Assembly: GCA_003868215.1 (NCBI GenBank)
Contig: QWDQ01000041.1
Span: forward strand, 175,704-239,703
Length of the DNA: 64,000 nt
Origin: Pseudophaeomoniella oleicola
Taxonomy: Eukaryota > Ascomycota > Eurotiomycetes > Phaeomoniellales > Phaeomoniellaceae
Reading direction: 5' to 3'
Below the pieces are notes generated by a model that saw nothing but the letters and a program-made list of their open reading frames with translations, ran no database searches and was not told the origin of the DNA. Positions 1 through 11,296 of the stretch are shown piece after piece. Every line of letters starts with the position of its first letter. The stretch's first letter is position 1. The position numbers and the translations under genes are program-made.

Positions 1-1147
1 GCTTGGGCACCTTTGAAAGTAGATCCTTGTCCTCTTCATGCGGGTCCAGATTATCTCGCGGCGCATCTGCCCCGTCTCTTTCAGGGCTATACTCTTCGTG
101 AATAGCCTCAGAACCCCCGGCTTGTACCTTTCGTGTCGTCACATCCCCCTTCTTGATATGAATCACCTCATCATCACCATGTGTGTCTACCACCTCACCA
201 TGTTCATCTGTGCCTGCAAGAAGCCCACCGTGCTCATCAGCACTACTTTCGTCACTAGCCCTACGCCCTTCTCCCCTTTCATGATCTTCCTCGTTCGGGT
301 CATCTACCTGCCGCTTCTTGATGAAGGTGTCAATGATGTAATATTGCATGGCATTCATAATGAGAGGGAATATCAGCATCACAAAAGCAATCTGTATTGC
401 TTCGTTGCCTTCAGTCCATCGTAGAGCCCAATCCCCAACGCGTCCAAGCCAAGGCATGAGTTGGAATAATATGAAGACACAAAACTTCATGCCCAGCAGT
501 CCGAGGAAGTATATCAGTGATTGTTTCATCCACCAGGCGTAGCGAGGTGGACTCCCATAGTTTCCTGATTGGATAGACTCTGGTGGCTTGGCGAGAGGAG
601 TGAGGCGGAAAGCAGCATGTAGCAAACGAAGGAGGATGATAAGGATAGGGATCCCAAGGGTGGTGTCGATGGCGAGATTGAGGAGATAGAATGAGCATGA
701 GTTCGGTTGATCTTCCGGGCTAATTGCAGAAGTGATATTTGCCGCTATCTGGCCGGCGGAGAACATGCTCATGACAAGATTGGCGAGATGGAGGAGGATA
801 CTTCCGACGACCTGCTTGGAGACATCGAAGGCCCAGATTTTGATAGGCCGTTGAGGTCGTTCACGCCAGCGTTTGTATACAAGAGAGAGGAGAGCAAGAG
901 CACCGAGAGCGCTTTGGATGAGGATAGCGAAGGGACCAAGGAGTTGGCATTCAGCGTTGTTCTCGTCATCGAGTAGAGTAGGGCGCATGGCGTTGAAATC
1001 GACAGGGAGAGTCGTGGATGTAGTATCAGCTGCAATATGTAATAAGGTCGATGCAGCGGATGCTATCACTGCCGTCGCCGTAGGTATGACATTCTCATTT
1101 GCGAGGCTTTCCAGAGTGGATGTCTGGTAGCCTGGAGGTGGAAGCAT
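1..1147 (-). CDS. STIMATE/TMEM110-family (YPL162C-like) membrane protein, 3' end cut by window edge
   Basis: The frame is open without a stop from the ATG at 1147 to the window edge, giving 382 residues with the C-terminus missing. Hydrophobic segments lie near residues 72-91, 111-132, 153-174, 209-231 and 251-266. The stretch around 151-170 (C-x-F-Y-L-L-N-L-A-I-D-T-T-L-G) and the 'MNAMQYYIIDTFIK' stretch at about 264-277 are the marks of the fungal vacuolar membrane/STIMATE family (Pfam PF12400; animal TMEM110 is an ER regulator of STIM-Orai; yeast YPL162C is vacuolar). After residue 278 the chain becomes charged and acidic, probably a cytosolic tail. No intron is needed. The fungal role is not established, so only the family and membrane topology are claimed. 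The start is the first ATG of the open frame. Confidence 0.85.
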   Translation of the reverse strand, partial: MLPPPGYQTSTLESLANENVIPTATAVIASAASTLLHIAADTTSTTLPVDFNAMRPTLLDDENNAECQLLGPFAILIQSALGALALLSLVYKRWRERPQRPIKIWAFDVSKQVVGSILLHLANLVMSMFSAGQIAANITSAISPEDQPNSCSFYLLNLAIDTTLGIPILIILLRLLHAAFRLTPLAKPPESIQSGNYGSPPRYAWWMKQSLIYFLGLLGMKFCVFILFQLMPWLGRVGDWALRWTEGNEAIQIAFVMLIFPLIMNAMQYYIIDTFIKKRQVDDPNEEDHERGEGRRASDESSADEHGGLLAGTDEHGEVVDTHGDDEVIHIKKGDVTTRKVQAGGSEAIHEEYSPERDGADAPRDNLDPHEEDKDLLSKVPK

Positions 1148-4100
1148 GGGAACGCGCCACCTGACGGAGTTGAGATATTGATGCAACGTTTATACTCGGA
1201 GCATCACAATGCTGCAGGCTCTGAGGACAACTAGACTATTCAGTAATCCAGATGAAAACAAATCGGTTGATACACGGTGAGTCTGTAACTCATAATAGGG
1301 CTGGATGTAGAAGTGTGTTTGGTTCGATGGACGGCAGAGGCGACAGGTGCGGAGATGTCTCACCATTGGATGGGAGGGCACGAGACCCACGTACGTAGTA
1401 CTAGTACAGCAGAGAGGGGCTTGGCAGGTCATCGTCATAGATCAGTATATCGAAAGGTCCTAAGGTACGTACCGTAGTATTATGTCCTGCACTGTGCAAT
1501 CTACTCTGAGCCATCAGCATATGTTTTGTTCTCCATGACCTTTCAACGAAGTCAGAGATCAATATGAGTGGGCGATTGGAACTTCGGACCGCTGGCTCTC
1601 GAAGAGCACACGGTCTAATATAGTCTCTCCGCTAATACTCAGGTTGATCAAAATGCTTTGTGGAATGTAGGCGAAAGCGTTCTCAAAGAGTGGAAAGATC
1701 ATTAATCAGATAGATTATGTTCTGCGTGTCTCATCCCAGAAGCAATAACGCTGTACCTCGAGATGGTTCCTCAAGATGCATGGTCCCTCCCTCATGTTCC
1801 AGATTCTGAAGGTGTTGCGGTTGCCGGACTTTCTTCCCGTTTCAGGACTACATGCTACATACAGCACGACATACACCCTATTCTCAAATACCACAGGACT
1901 CATGGTGCTCCTATAGAATCCCCGTGGCCCTGTAAAGATGTCACATAGACGCAGCTACTACTAGCCTTGGAAAACTCCACTCAAGCACCAACTAGCTGGA
2001 GAAGCTGACATAGGAGGGAACAGGTCTGAAGTCGTCTGTGTAACCCGTCTGCGTCACCTTTCCTCGGAGCTCTTCGATTGTTCCCTCTCGATCCATACTT
2101 CGATAGCGAGTAGTCGCACACGATCGTGTGCAATGACTCTGACAGTCAACAGGTTACCACAAGAATACTGTACATATCTCACCGCTTGAAAAGTCGTATC
2201 CTCGTATTCTGCTGGATGAGGCATGCTCACATCTGTAGATACATATCTGAGGCATGATGGTCTAGCCGTACCGCCAGAGGCCGACTGCAGGATGGCAATT
2301 CATCGGAATATCTGGGAAAGTGGAGCCAACGGTCTGGAATACAACTTGTACCTAATTAGTATTTATTTGATCTTTCCTTTCCGCCCACCAAGCCGCTTCA
2401 GTATGCAACAGACATTGTTGATACAGTAACTTATGTGATCTGTCTGATGGCAGGGGATAGTATTGTCGATCTCTCGTTTCTCAACCAAGGATGTCGACGA
2501 TACATGGGGGTCTCTGGGTCCTCTAGGAGAGCCAGAACCCTGTCCACAGTAACTAAGTCAATCCTTTTTTCTTTCTTTTACCTCTTTTACCTCCGCTCGT
2601 GAGGGCCCCAGCTTCAGGCTCGCGTAAGTACTAGTAGATGTGTGCTTGGGGACCTGCTTGTATGTAATGCTTCGGGGCAATTCAATTGACATCTGATTCT
2701 GTTCCGGACAAGCCCTACCATGATTGATAGTCCTGGAAAGACTTGATAGCAATCTCTCGAATATGATATCATCTGGGTGCTGAGGTATAGGTACACGCTC
2801 TTTAGATAGAGACAGCCTTCCATTTCAAGAGATGTAGTGCAGCGAGGATTGTGTACCTCCTTAGTTACATTATAATTATTCTCTCACACTCCTGTACATT
2901 GTAGGTATGTATGTATAGAGGTATAGGAACCGAGACGAAGGGTTGGGATCGATCATCTTTGATGTGGTAATGGTATAAGTTGGACATTCAAGTAGGGATG
3001 CCATGATTTAGAGATGATTTCGGCACTTACAGTGGAAGCTCGATCCCAACAAAAACAACAGAGTGAGAGGGACCTGCACGTCAAAGGCCAAACAAAAAAG
3101 CAAAGGCGTTGCATAATGTAAGCATCTCAGTATGTACTCCATACTGCAGGTATGCATGCCTCATGCATATCTCTTCGTTAACTGATTTTCGACCCTGCAG
3201 TACAAGTATGCAGCATAGACCCCTGACCGAGATATCCTTGCCCAAAACTGATTTGCTGCCATTTACTAGGGACCACAGGTTGTTTAGCGTACCGATATTG
3301 ATTCTGCGCCAATTTCTGAGTGATCGCGGTCTTTGATAGACTCGCTTAGGATCACACCCAATCCCAATTCCCGCTCTTCCTGACTTCCACCCGTCCCTAA
3401 CGATTGTAGCGAGTTTCAATCTGTAACATGGTCCAGTTCCTGGCTTCCATCGCACAAACCCAGCAACGTCATGACTTGCTACCTTTACATCCCTGACCAT
3501 GAAGAAGGAGAGATAGTGCAATTGACAGGTCAGGAGCGGTCCGTTTCTATTCCCCAGCGTCAATAATGGATGATGTTAAGAACTACTCTGAGAGAGTAAC
3601 GTGCAAGTGTCACAATGCCATCTTCTACCCCGTCTGGGGTAAAATCTGGGGATTCAGTTCGACACATGGTTGAGCGCAGAAAGCCTAAGGAAACAAAAGC
3701 ACAATGACCAGTTTGACGTCAATCGCTGCGGTCGGAGAGTCTGGACGTCTTTTGCAAGGGCTAGGCTACAAGGCGAAACAAATCCAGATCATCTACAAAT
3801 GCGATCAGCATCCTACACTGCAGAATGCCTTGCATCTAGCCGACATGCAACGGAAATTGACCACCGACAACAGTCTTGCAGTAGAGAAAGGGTAGGAAGT
3901 TTGTTCGCGCACATTCTCATCCTTTTTGAGATAGCTGTGTTGGAGCATATTAACCGTAATGCAGATGATCGGACGGGAAACAAACGGTTATTGCAAGGGC
4001 AAGAGAGGACTTGTTCCCCAAAAGCGTGTCAAACATGGTTTGTAGGAGATCCGTGAGACATGGCTAACTACTATGTTGTACCATATCCAACTAATATGGC

Positions 4101-4855
4101 ACGATGTTGTGCTGGACTGGACTGTATACATCTATTGTACATCTCATTCCCATTGCAAGTGCAAGGATGCCCAACCTAGGAGATACTATCGGTAGGTACA
4201 TTAATAACATGTATTATGTAGACGCAGGCAAGGCATCCAATCCATCCCCCACGCTGTGCATCGGAATCCCTGAGACCATAAATACAAACCCATCACTATG
4301 CGACCGATCCCAATCAAAGCTCCACAAACGCATCCCCTGTTTCCGGGGAATTGAAAATGGCGATGACTAGATCCATTTCCCGATTTCCCGCTTTCCCCCA
4401 CGTCAATCAGCCACGTATCACACTTCGTTCCCTCTCAACCTTGTGCTTCACCTAACCCCGATTGAACAAGAGTATTCGCCTCTAACGTAAATGAATCAAT
4501 AGGGGATCCTCCATTCCGGATCCTGTACAGGGTCCCTGGTCTTGACCGCTATTCTGGAAATTCGTTTGTTCTATGGATGGAGACCTTAGGTCCCAGCTAC
4601 TGGATGACTATCTACTATGCATCACGGCTGCCCGGGAATTGTTCTCGTCCTTTCTTCTTGCTTTGACTTATTCGCTGCCTGAATGCGACCGGATAGGATG
4701 GGACGGGATGCGTTGGCAAGCCCTGTCTGTCATGTCTGATCCGTGCTTCCATTGCCCAAGTGTCTGGCTGCAGGCAGAAAAGAAATGAATGAAGAGAAAA
4801 CTTGGACCGAGCACCGGTATTGGAGGTAGCTGATCAACAGGTAAGGTACAACTCG
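1148..4855. other. Gene-poor intergenic stretch
   Basis: No ORF here has a recognisable domain, and most longer frames begin at TTG/GTG rather than ATG. One copy of the TACGTAGTA half-motif lies at 1392-1400 and a GGTACGTACC palindrome near 1463-1472. The rest looks like ordinary intergenic DNA that would hold the promoters of both flanking genes. Confidence 0.5.
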
Positions 4856-4861
4856 TATATA
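4856..4861 (+). promoter_or_regulatory. Possible TATA box of the small gene at 5558
   Basis: TATATA followed by a strongly CT-rich stretch (about 4870-4930), a usual arrangement around fungal transcription starts. It fits a transcript that begins near 4900 and is spliced at 5028-5132. Sequence only. Confidence 0.35.
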
Positions 4862-5027
4862 GAAGAAGACCGTAATCCTCCGTCTACCTCCTTTTTCCTC
4901 CCTCTTCTTCCTTCACTCTCTTCACCCCAAAAAGCATAAGTTCTATCCATTCGCTGTCCGAGCAAGTCTTGTTCGGGATTATTCAGACCTTAGCATCAGC
5001 CAACACAGTACACACTTTCGTCCTAAG

Positions 5028-5132
5028 GTACGCAGTCTCCCTGATCCTTCTCCTTTCTCGCCTCAACACCAGGTTCCCCATATATCAACTCCCTCCCATA
5101 TCACAATACTAACCCTGTTCTCTCTTCCCCAG
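5028..5132 (+). other. Probable 5'-leader intron
   Basis: A GTACGC donor, a TACTAACC branch site (about 5107-5114) and a pyrimidine tract ending in CCCCAG give a full fungal intron of 105 nt in the non-coding leader of the small gene at 5558. No coding frame joins across it, so it is inferred to be a 5'UTR intron. Confidence 0.55.
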
Positions 5133-5557
5133 ATATCTGCTCCATCAAAGTCCTACCTCGGTCATACAGCGAGACAGCCTGAACGAAGTCAAGCACTCAC
5201 ATCTCTCTCCGGTCTTTCCATATATCCAGCACAAACGACCAAATTGAGGTGATCGATATAACCGATATCCGAGCTGTCGCAGCATACAATCCTGGTCGGG
5301 CTCTGACTATTCGCGAGACCTTTGCCCTCAGGCCGCCATTCTGTTTGATACGGAAGAAGGACGCAAGACCACAGACCTGCTACCTAGGTGATAGCAACGT
5401 CTCAAGGGACACTTCGGAGATCACTGTCCGAAGAGTACTGGCCGTCCCAATACCGAATTTCTGCGCCTTCTAAACCTCTCACTCTTCGAGCTCCGAGTGA
5501 CTACCAAACATCCAACTCCCCGACTCACCCAGCCAATCTGCGCAACTCCCCCCAAAA

Positions 5558-5821
5558 ATGCATCACTCCCTCCGTCCCTCAATCCTAACCTCCCCCTCCT
5601 TCGACCAAGACCTCCGCCGAGCCATCGACGCCGCTAGCTCCCGTTCTAGTACTACACCATCCTCATCATCATCTGGAAAACACAACACCTCCTCCTCGGG
5701 CTCAGACCTCAGAACCGCGAGGTACTTTGAACATCCTCCCCCGCCACCACCGAGCCCTGTGGCCGGTATGTCGGCGGTGTTGGCGAGGGGTGGGAACTGG
5801 GAGGTTAGTAGGAGGGAATAA
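5558..5821 (+). CDS. Small conserved-looking hypothetical protein, 87 aa
   Basis: Single exon with ATG in a good context (AAAA before ATG). The protein is Ser-rich in the middle, has a run of six prolines near residue 62 and ends in a less biased tail ('MSAVLARGGNWEVSRRE'). No domain, signal peptide or membrane segment is visible. The CT-rich leader and a leader intron upstream support a real transcript. Conservation of the C-terminal 20 residues would be expected if it is genuine; I cannot name a family. It is convergent with the TFIIIC subunit gene, about 500 nt away. Confidence 0.55.
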   Translation: MHHSLRPSILTSPSFDQDLRRAIDAASSRSSTTPSSSSSGKHNTSSSGSDLRTARYFEHPPPPPPSPVAGMSAVLARGGNWEVSRRE

Positions 5822-6315
5822 AATGGAGGAGAGGGGTGTGTTTAATAAGATCTGATTTACGGGGGAGAAATCGCAAGATATACGTTATATTATTGTCTTG
5901 GTTTGTAATTTTTACTTTTGTAACCTGTTGTGCATGTGAAAGCAAACATGTATGTGAGAGCGAGCGAACGAGATGAGAGATTCATTCGATCGGTGTTTTT
6001 GGGCTTCTTTGCTTTGTTTACTGCTCGTGTCCTGCCTGTTTCATGTCTTGAGTATTGAGAGTGAGAAAGAGAGAGAGAGGGTGAGAGGGTGAAAGAAAGA
6101 CCCAACAAAAAAATGTTTCCACACGGTTTCTGGTGGATTGCTTTTCTTTAACGGTGCTTGCTCGCTGCTCGGTAAGATTAAGAACAAAGAGGTCATATCA
6201 TCATCATCATCGTCGTCGTCGTTATCATTTTCTATCTTGTTGTTCGGTTTTTTAATCGTTGGTAGTGTGCTAACAGTGGTCATGCATATTCCTGCAAAAC
6301 CCCCTTAGTTCAGAC

Positions 6316-7595
6316 TCATCGCGAAGATGGACCTGGTTCGATTAGATCCGGTGTTTCACCTGGCGTTACTTGCCCTTCTTCTTCTCCTTCTGGTAGCGTA
6401 CTCACGTCTCGAAGTTGGCTGGGAACGGCGTCCGTTGTCGTGGTTTGAGTCGTCTGCTGCTGCTGCTGTTGTTGCATCTCGTCTTCCATCTGTTCATAGA
6501 TTTCTTCCAATCTCAACAGTGCATCGCCGTCACCTCTGACAACTTTCCTATTCAACTCTTCAATTTCTTTGGCGAATTCCTCTCGTGATCTGGGAGGCTG
6601 TTGTTGTGGTTGTTGGTTTGTGGTGGGTCTTTCGGTACTCGTGCCGTCATTGCGTCTACGTGTAGAATCTAAGAATACGGTGCGTACACTATCTGTCTCG
6701 CCCTTGGCTCTTTTGATGTCCATCAAGCGTTCGAGGAACCGGGCTTGTTCCTTGATCTCACGATTTATCGTAGGGTTGCTGCTTCTTAGGGTGCCAAGGG
6801 ATCTACCATCCATGGTTTGACGTGTGATCGAGGATTCTGCCTCGACGTCTGTGTCATTGTCGGCCATGTTAGCATCATTGTCTTTTTCAGAGCGTGGACG
6901 TCTACGACGACCAGGACGAGACGTTAGCTTAGCTCGACGTCCGAGGAGTTTTATACGGCTCATGGCCTGAAGGTCGAAGCCATGACCTTTGTAGACGGGA
7001 GTGGTAGTCCTCGTAGTAATGTTACCATCTTCGCTATCAATATTTTCGGCAGGGGAACTGAAAAATAAATTGGTGCCGATCATGTCAGTCCAAGTGCAGC
7101 TGAAATGGTGGCCATGATAGGAGATAATGGGATTAAGGGTATCGAGATCCAGGATTTGAATGTCATTGTTCGTGTTATCAGAGACATTGGCGTCATTCAA
7201 TGTTTCAGGAACAGGGGTCGAGCTTGCTAGAGAAGCTTCCGAGGCTGCTGCATTGAGATCTTGAGGATCCGGTGACTGTCCTGTTACAGATTCGGAACCT
7301 GTTCGTGCTCGTTTCCGGGGACGGATTGATGCACGTGATGTTGATGGTATTGGTGTTGCTCGAGACGAAACCGAGATATCCGGCTGGATTTTCCTCTTTT
7401 TGTGTGGTGGTATGATTGGTCCGTGTGTGGAGGTCAGGTCGATATCAACGTAGAAGGTCTACCATGACGATCAATGAGGGATCCTACTACTTTCGCTATG
7501 GTGATTCCTACCTCGGTTTCATTTTCATCATACTCATACTCGTAGTCGGACTCAGAAAGAGCAATATCACTTGTGGCAGCATTCACAGGTGCCAT
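6316..7595 (-). CDS. TFIIIC tau55-like subunit (TFIIIC_sub6 domain), 408 aa
   Basis: Subunit of the RNA polymerase III factor TFIIIC, which binds the internal promoters of tRNA genes. Two exons: 7595-7512 and 7458-6316; the 53-nt intron (7511-7459, GTAGGA...GGTAG) joins in phase 0. Splicing restores the family hallmark, an acidic Tyr/Glu run followed by ETETFYVDIDLTS (about residues 20-37), and a second hallmark near 130-160 (LDLDTLNPIISYHGH...FSCTW...IGTNLFF). Both are typical of Pfam PF10419 (S. cerevisiae Tfc7, S. pombe Sfc7). The rest is disordered: a basic patch near 190-200 and a Gln/Thr-rich tail. The start at 7595 matches the short N-terminus usual in the family; an in-frame ATG at 7682 would add 29 residues. 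Confidence 0.85.
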
Positions 7596-7875
7596 TTGTG
7601 ACTGGCTATGAGAACGGTCTCTCGTTAGCTGAATGTTTGCACACGCAGGCGATTGTTGACCACGGTATTGATACACCTTCACGTTGGTAAAGATCAGGTC
7701 ACCAGCATACGGTGTAAGGAAGGGCTAGGAAGAGCTTTTCCTTATACGGTATAAAGGTCTGAAAAGTATCGTCCATAGTAGTAGCTGGTGGGGTGTCCCT
7801 TAGGCGGCTAAGTGTCCCGCCGTGCCAGGCTCCAGAAGAGATGTTGATCATTAGTGTTGGTTCTACCGTACTTAG

Positions 7876-7887
7876 TACTACGTAGTA
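7876..7887. repeat. TACTACGTAGTA palindrome, copy 1
   Basis: Exact 12-bp self-complementary motif in the TFIIIC subunit/Vps62 gap, followed by GTAAGG. Confidence 0.7.
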
Positions 7888-8628
7888 GTAAGGCGTTCGG
7901 CTCGCCGGTAAGAAGATGATTCATGATCCGGAAGTCACGACTTCAGGCAAGCAACTTATGATATCCCGGTTTCGGCCTTTCGTCCTCTGGCCATCGTGAT
8001 GGGAGCTGAGTAATTATAGCGGCAGAGGGAAGGTCACCTCAACGAGTACTGTTCTCTCTTGAAAACCCGCCTTTCTCACTGCAGCTACCTCAATGCTTAC
8101 AGGAGTTCGATGACTGGAATGCTATATCATGATGTACGTAGAAGCCAAGCCTAACCTATTAATCAGATGATGCATCGATGAGAAATATGTGTTTAGTTAG
8201 GTGAATAATTCACCAGTAAGTTATGCTGATCAAAAAGCAATAAGAATACTGTACTACGATCAGTAAAGCGGCCGCTTTTCGGCCTCCCGGATCTCGAAAA
8301 GGCCGTGGAGCGAGTTACTCCTTACCGCCGATACCATAGTACTACGATACAAGTCAATAGGATCATCGAATAACCCATGTCGTTTCTAATTGATTGCGGA
8401 GTACAGGTATCAGTTGGGCTATTGCTTTGCCTTGTTTGCCAATGAGTCGCTGTCTCGCCCTTCTCTCCTACATAGTAGTAGCCAACCCTGCGTCTGAGGT
8501 GCTCCTATCTATACGAAGTACGTGATAAGCATGTTGTCGCAATATTCAACCACCAGAGTAGAGAATTTTACACCGGTCAAGCGGGGGATCCTTTTTCCTA
8601 TACGGTTCTCAAGGCAACCAACGGATTA

Positions 8629-8658
8629 CATAGTGTCACATAGTGTCACACAGTGTCC
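8629..8658. repeat. 10-bp tandem repeat, three units
   Basis: Two exact units of CATAGTGTCA followed by a third with three mismatches (CACAGTGTCC). Intergenic; no role suggested. Confidence 0.8.
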
Positions 8659-8716
8659 GGCCTCGCCAGTCGGAGATAACGGCTTCTTATTGAACAAATG
8701 GCTCAGTCGTTATATT

Positions 8717-8728
8717 TACTACGTAGTA
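8717..8728. repeat. TACTACGTAGTA palindrome, copy 2
   Basis: Exact 12-bp motif. A variant copy (TACTATGTAGTA) stands 66 bp downstream, so the pair could form a small imperfect foldback at about 8715-8800. Confidence 0.7.
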
Positions 8729-9637
8729 CTATGGTAACTAGGAGTCCGGGATTATTGGACAGACGGTGACCTGAGTCCTACATACTATGTAGTAGTAAGG
8801 GCATATCTTACCGGACTAGCCTAGCGCTTCTAAGCTTCGGACTCGGCAAAAGAGCGGGACAGCCAAAGCGGTCCAACTATTCGATATCAAGGAAGAACCG
8901 TCTCGCCCACCGAGCGATTCGCCAGTGAGAGCACCTCTTTGCAAGCGCAATTAACTCAAAGCTTATCAAAAGAGTAAGTCATCAATACCCACAACATCTC
9001 TTTCCGGATATCAGGCATACAATAAGTTCCCATGATTTATCAGCGAATGGCTCGATGGACAAATTCCGATCTTGATTAAGAAATGTCTCGATGTGTTCGA
9101 TATGGACCCTCTTTCTCCGTCCTCTTCCGCACACGCTATCTATGACTAGTATGATAGCTCTTTGCAGAAGTGCCGGCCACAGTCCAGAACGCTTTGTTGC
9201 GGCTCTACCTGCGCCGATTGTTCCGCTTAGGCCCCCCCATCCCTAGGATACATATTGCCATAGGGCGATTTCAAAGTACGGAAGAGTCAGAAAGCGAGCT
9301 ATTCCCGTCAGCATGACCCTTTTAGTGCATCATCGCTAATCAGTGTTCCATAGTGGCCTTACAATATCATGGCGGTCAGGTACCGCTTCCGGCTTCACCT
9401 TTACCTTCCACTCTAGATAACCTTCCGACGACCCTTCGAACTTCTGTACCGTTCAGCACACTCAGCGCTCTTGGGGGGCGGCTTTCTACTTCCCTGTCTC
9501 TGGAGACTCATAATACCGCCATCCAACCACTTGCCGAATACTCTGAGAAGCAGCGTCGACCTCACGCAGATTGTCCGCAAGGGTCAAGCGACCTCGTAGA
9601 GAGTTGGGTAGCCAATGCCTTGGCGCCCGAACAACAG

Positions 9638-11296
9638 ATGAAGCAAGCTAAAACGAAAGCCACGATAGGCATCCTATCTACTCTTATTGCCTACGTCTCT
9701 TTAAACAGCTTGGCTCACTCTCTGAGGCCAGACATCTTCATTTGGCAAACCGAAGACATAGAACAGTCGCGATGGATTGCATCCTCACGTTCATGGTTTG
9801 ATAGGAAAGCCTGCAGGTGGCTGGGCGTCTGTGGCGCAGCACACTTGAAAAAGGTCAAGAAAACATTTGGAAAATATTCTAACAAGGTGCAGAGCTCCTT
9901 GGAAAATCTAGATAATGACTGGGATTGGCAAGACGCATGGAATGAGGGCAGGGAAAGACCTGAAGACTGGTCTAATGATGAACGGGTTCTTCGAGAGATC
10001 CCTCAATATGTTATGGACTATGCGCCTTTGGTACATTTGTTCTCGGGAGAACAATTTTGGCCCTGTGATATTGCGGAGCATTTATATCACATAACACCGC
10101 GATTGAATTATACATCGGTGCAGCCTAGATGGCAGCATCCTGCACTCACGAACCTTGATGAGTTGAATCAATGGGACCATGGACGACATGTCTTTTTAAC
10201 CAGTAACGACAATGTCGAAGAACGGCCGGAGTGGTTAGAGGGCGAGAAAAATATACCAAATTCCGACGGCCTGAAGGACTCCGGTGATGAGGAGGCTTGG
10301 GCTGATTGGGATAGTCGCGTCGACGGCGAATTGCCAGAAGACACATCAGGCAACAGCCAGGAATGGTTCGACGCTGGCGAAGGCGACACCAAAGACCGTG
10401 GGGGTGATCGCCCACCGTCAGACCCCAACGCTCCAGTGCCCAGTGATACTGAAGAAGGAGAGGATTTCACTCATGAAAATGATGACACTACTGCGAATGA
10501 TGAATTACGCCTGCGGTCAAGGTCGAAGATTAGGAAACGTCTTGTAGGTGGACGTAGCAATGCGCCTGCAGTACTCATTGTCGTCAACAAGGGACACGGC
10601 ATTATCGATGCCTTCTGGTTCTATTTCTATTCCTTCAATCTCGGCAATACCGTGCTCAATGTACGATTTGGCAATCACGTAGGTGATTGGGAGCACACGA
10701 TGGTTCGCTTCAACCACGGCAAGCCAAAAGCCGTGTTCTTCAGTGAGCACTCTTTCGGCGAAGCTTATCGCTATGAAGCTGTTGAAAAGATCGGTGTCCG
10801 CCCCGTGATCTATTCTGCACGTGGCTCACATGCCAACTATGCTACAGCTGGTCTGCATCCGTACGTTTTGCCGTGGGGCATTCTCCACGATGAAACAGAT
10901 CGTGGTCCGCTGTGGGATCCCGTGCTGAATACACAAGCATACACGTATGACTACATCACTGACGAGTTGCGTTCGTCCAACTTGACACCGAAAGCACCAA
11001 CTGAATGGTTCTACTTCACGGGTCATTGGGGTGACAAATTCTACCCTCTGGGGGATAGGCGACAATATCGCTTTGCAGGGCAGTATCATTACGTCAACGG
11101 ACCCGTTGGTCCTCGTTTTAAGAACCTTGGTAGACGCAAGATGTGCCAAGGCAGAGTTACAGACCCCTGCGCGGTCAGGAACTATGTAGGTAAAGTACGA
11201 GCTAAGAGGTGGCGCGGCCCAGGTATAGGGGATCAGCTCACCGAGGAGGATATGCAAAGACTTTTGGGCAATGCAACACGATCAGATATGAAATAA
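9638..11296 (+). CDS. Vacuolar protein sorting-associated protein 62 (Vps62), 552 aa from this start
   Basis: Member of the fungal Vps62 family (PF06101), whose yeast member affects protein sorting to the vacuole. From the first in-frame ATG the protein has one hydrophobic segment at about residues 10-28, a cysteine motif (WLGVCGAAH), then the conserved core from about residue 126: DYAPLVHLFSG, HVGDWEHTMVRF, SARGSHANYAT and a C-terminal C..PCAVRNYVG. An acidic insertion lies at about 208-295. No intron is needed inside. The frame stays open upstream to 9326 without an ATG, and a branch-site-like GCTAATC plus AG at 9352-9353 suggest a further 5' exon, so the true protein may be about 95 residues longer plus that exon. 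The hydrophobic segment could be a signal anchor. Confidence 0.8.
   Translation: MKQAKTKATIGILSTLIAYVSLNSLAHSLRPDIFIWQTEDIEQSRWIASSRSWFDRKACRWLGVCGAAHLKKVKKTFGKYSNKVQSSLENLDNDWDWQDAWNEGRERPEDWSNDERVLREIPQYVMDYAPLVHLFSGEQFWPCDIAEHLYHITPRLNYTSVQPRWQHPALTNLDELNQWDHGRHVFLTSNDNVEERPEWLEGEKNIPNSDGLKDSGDEEAWADWDSRVDGELPEDTSGNSQEWFDAGEGDTKDRGGDRPPSDPNAPVPSDTEEGEDFTHENDDTTANDELRLRSRSKIRKRLVGGRSNAPAVLIVVNKGHGIIDAFWFYFYSFNLGNTVLNVRFGNHVGDWEHTMVRFNHGKPKAVFFSEHSFGEAYRYEAVEKIGVRPVIYSARGSHANYATAGLHPYVLPWGILHDETDRGPLWDPVLNTQAYTYDYITDELRSSNLTPKAPTEWFYFTGHWGDKFYPLGDRRQYRFAGQYHYVNGPVGPRFKNLGRRKMCQGRVTDPCAVRNYVGKVRAKRWRGPGIGDQLTEEDMQRLLGNATRSDMK

Larger units (their letters stand above)
7596..9325. other. Intergenic stretch rich in TAC/GTA palindromes
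   Basis: No gene seen. It holds two exact TACTACGTAGTA palindromes (7876 and 8717), the variant TACTATGTAGTA (8783), several GTAGTAGTAAGG fragments and a three-unit 10-bp tandem repeat (8629-8658). The 3' end (before 9353) carries a branch-site-like GCTAATC followed by an AG, so an upstream non-coding or coding exon of the Vps62 gene may end in this stretch. Confidence 0.5.

Noticed and set aside
3081-3563. 160-codon frame on the minus strand
   Set aside because: Starts at TTG, has no domain, no splice or promoter context; chance frame in intergenic DNA.
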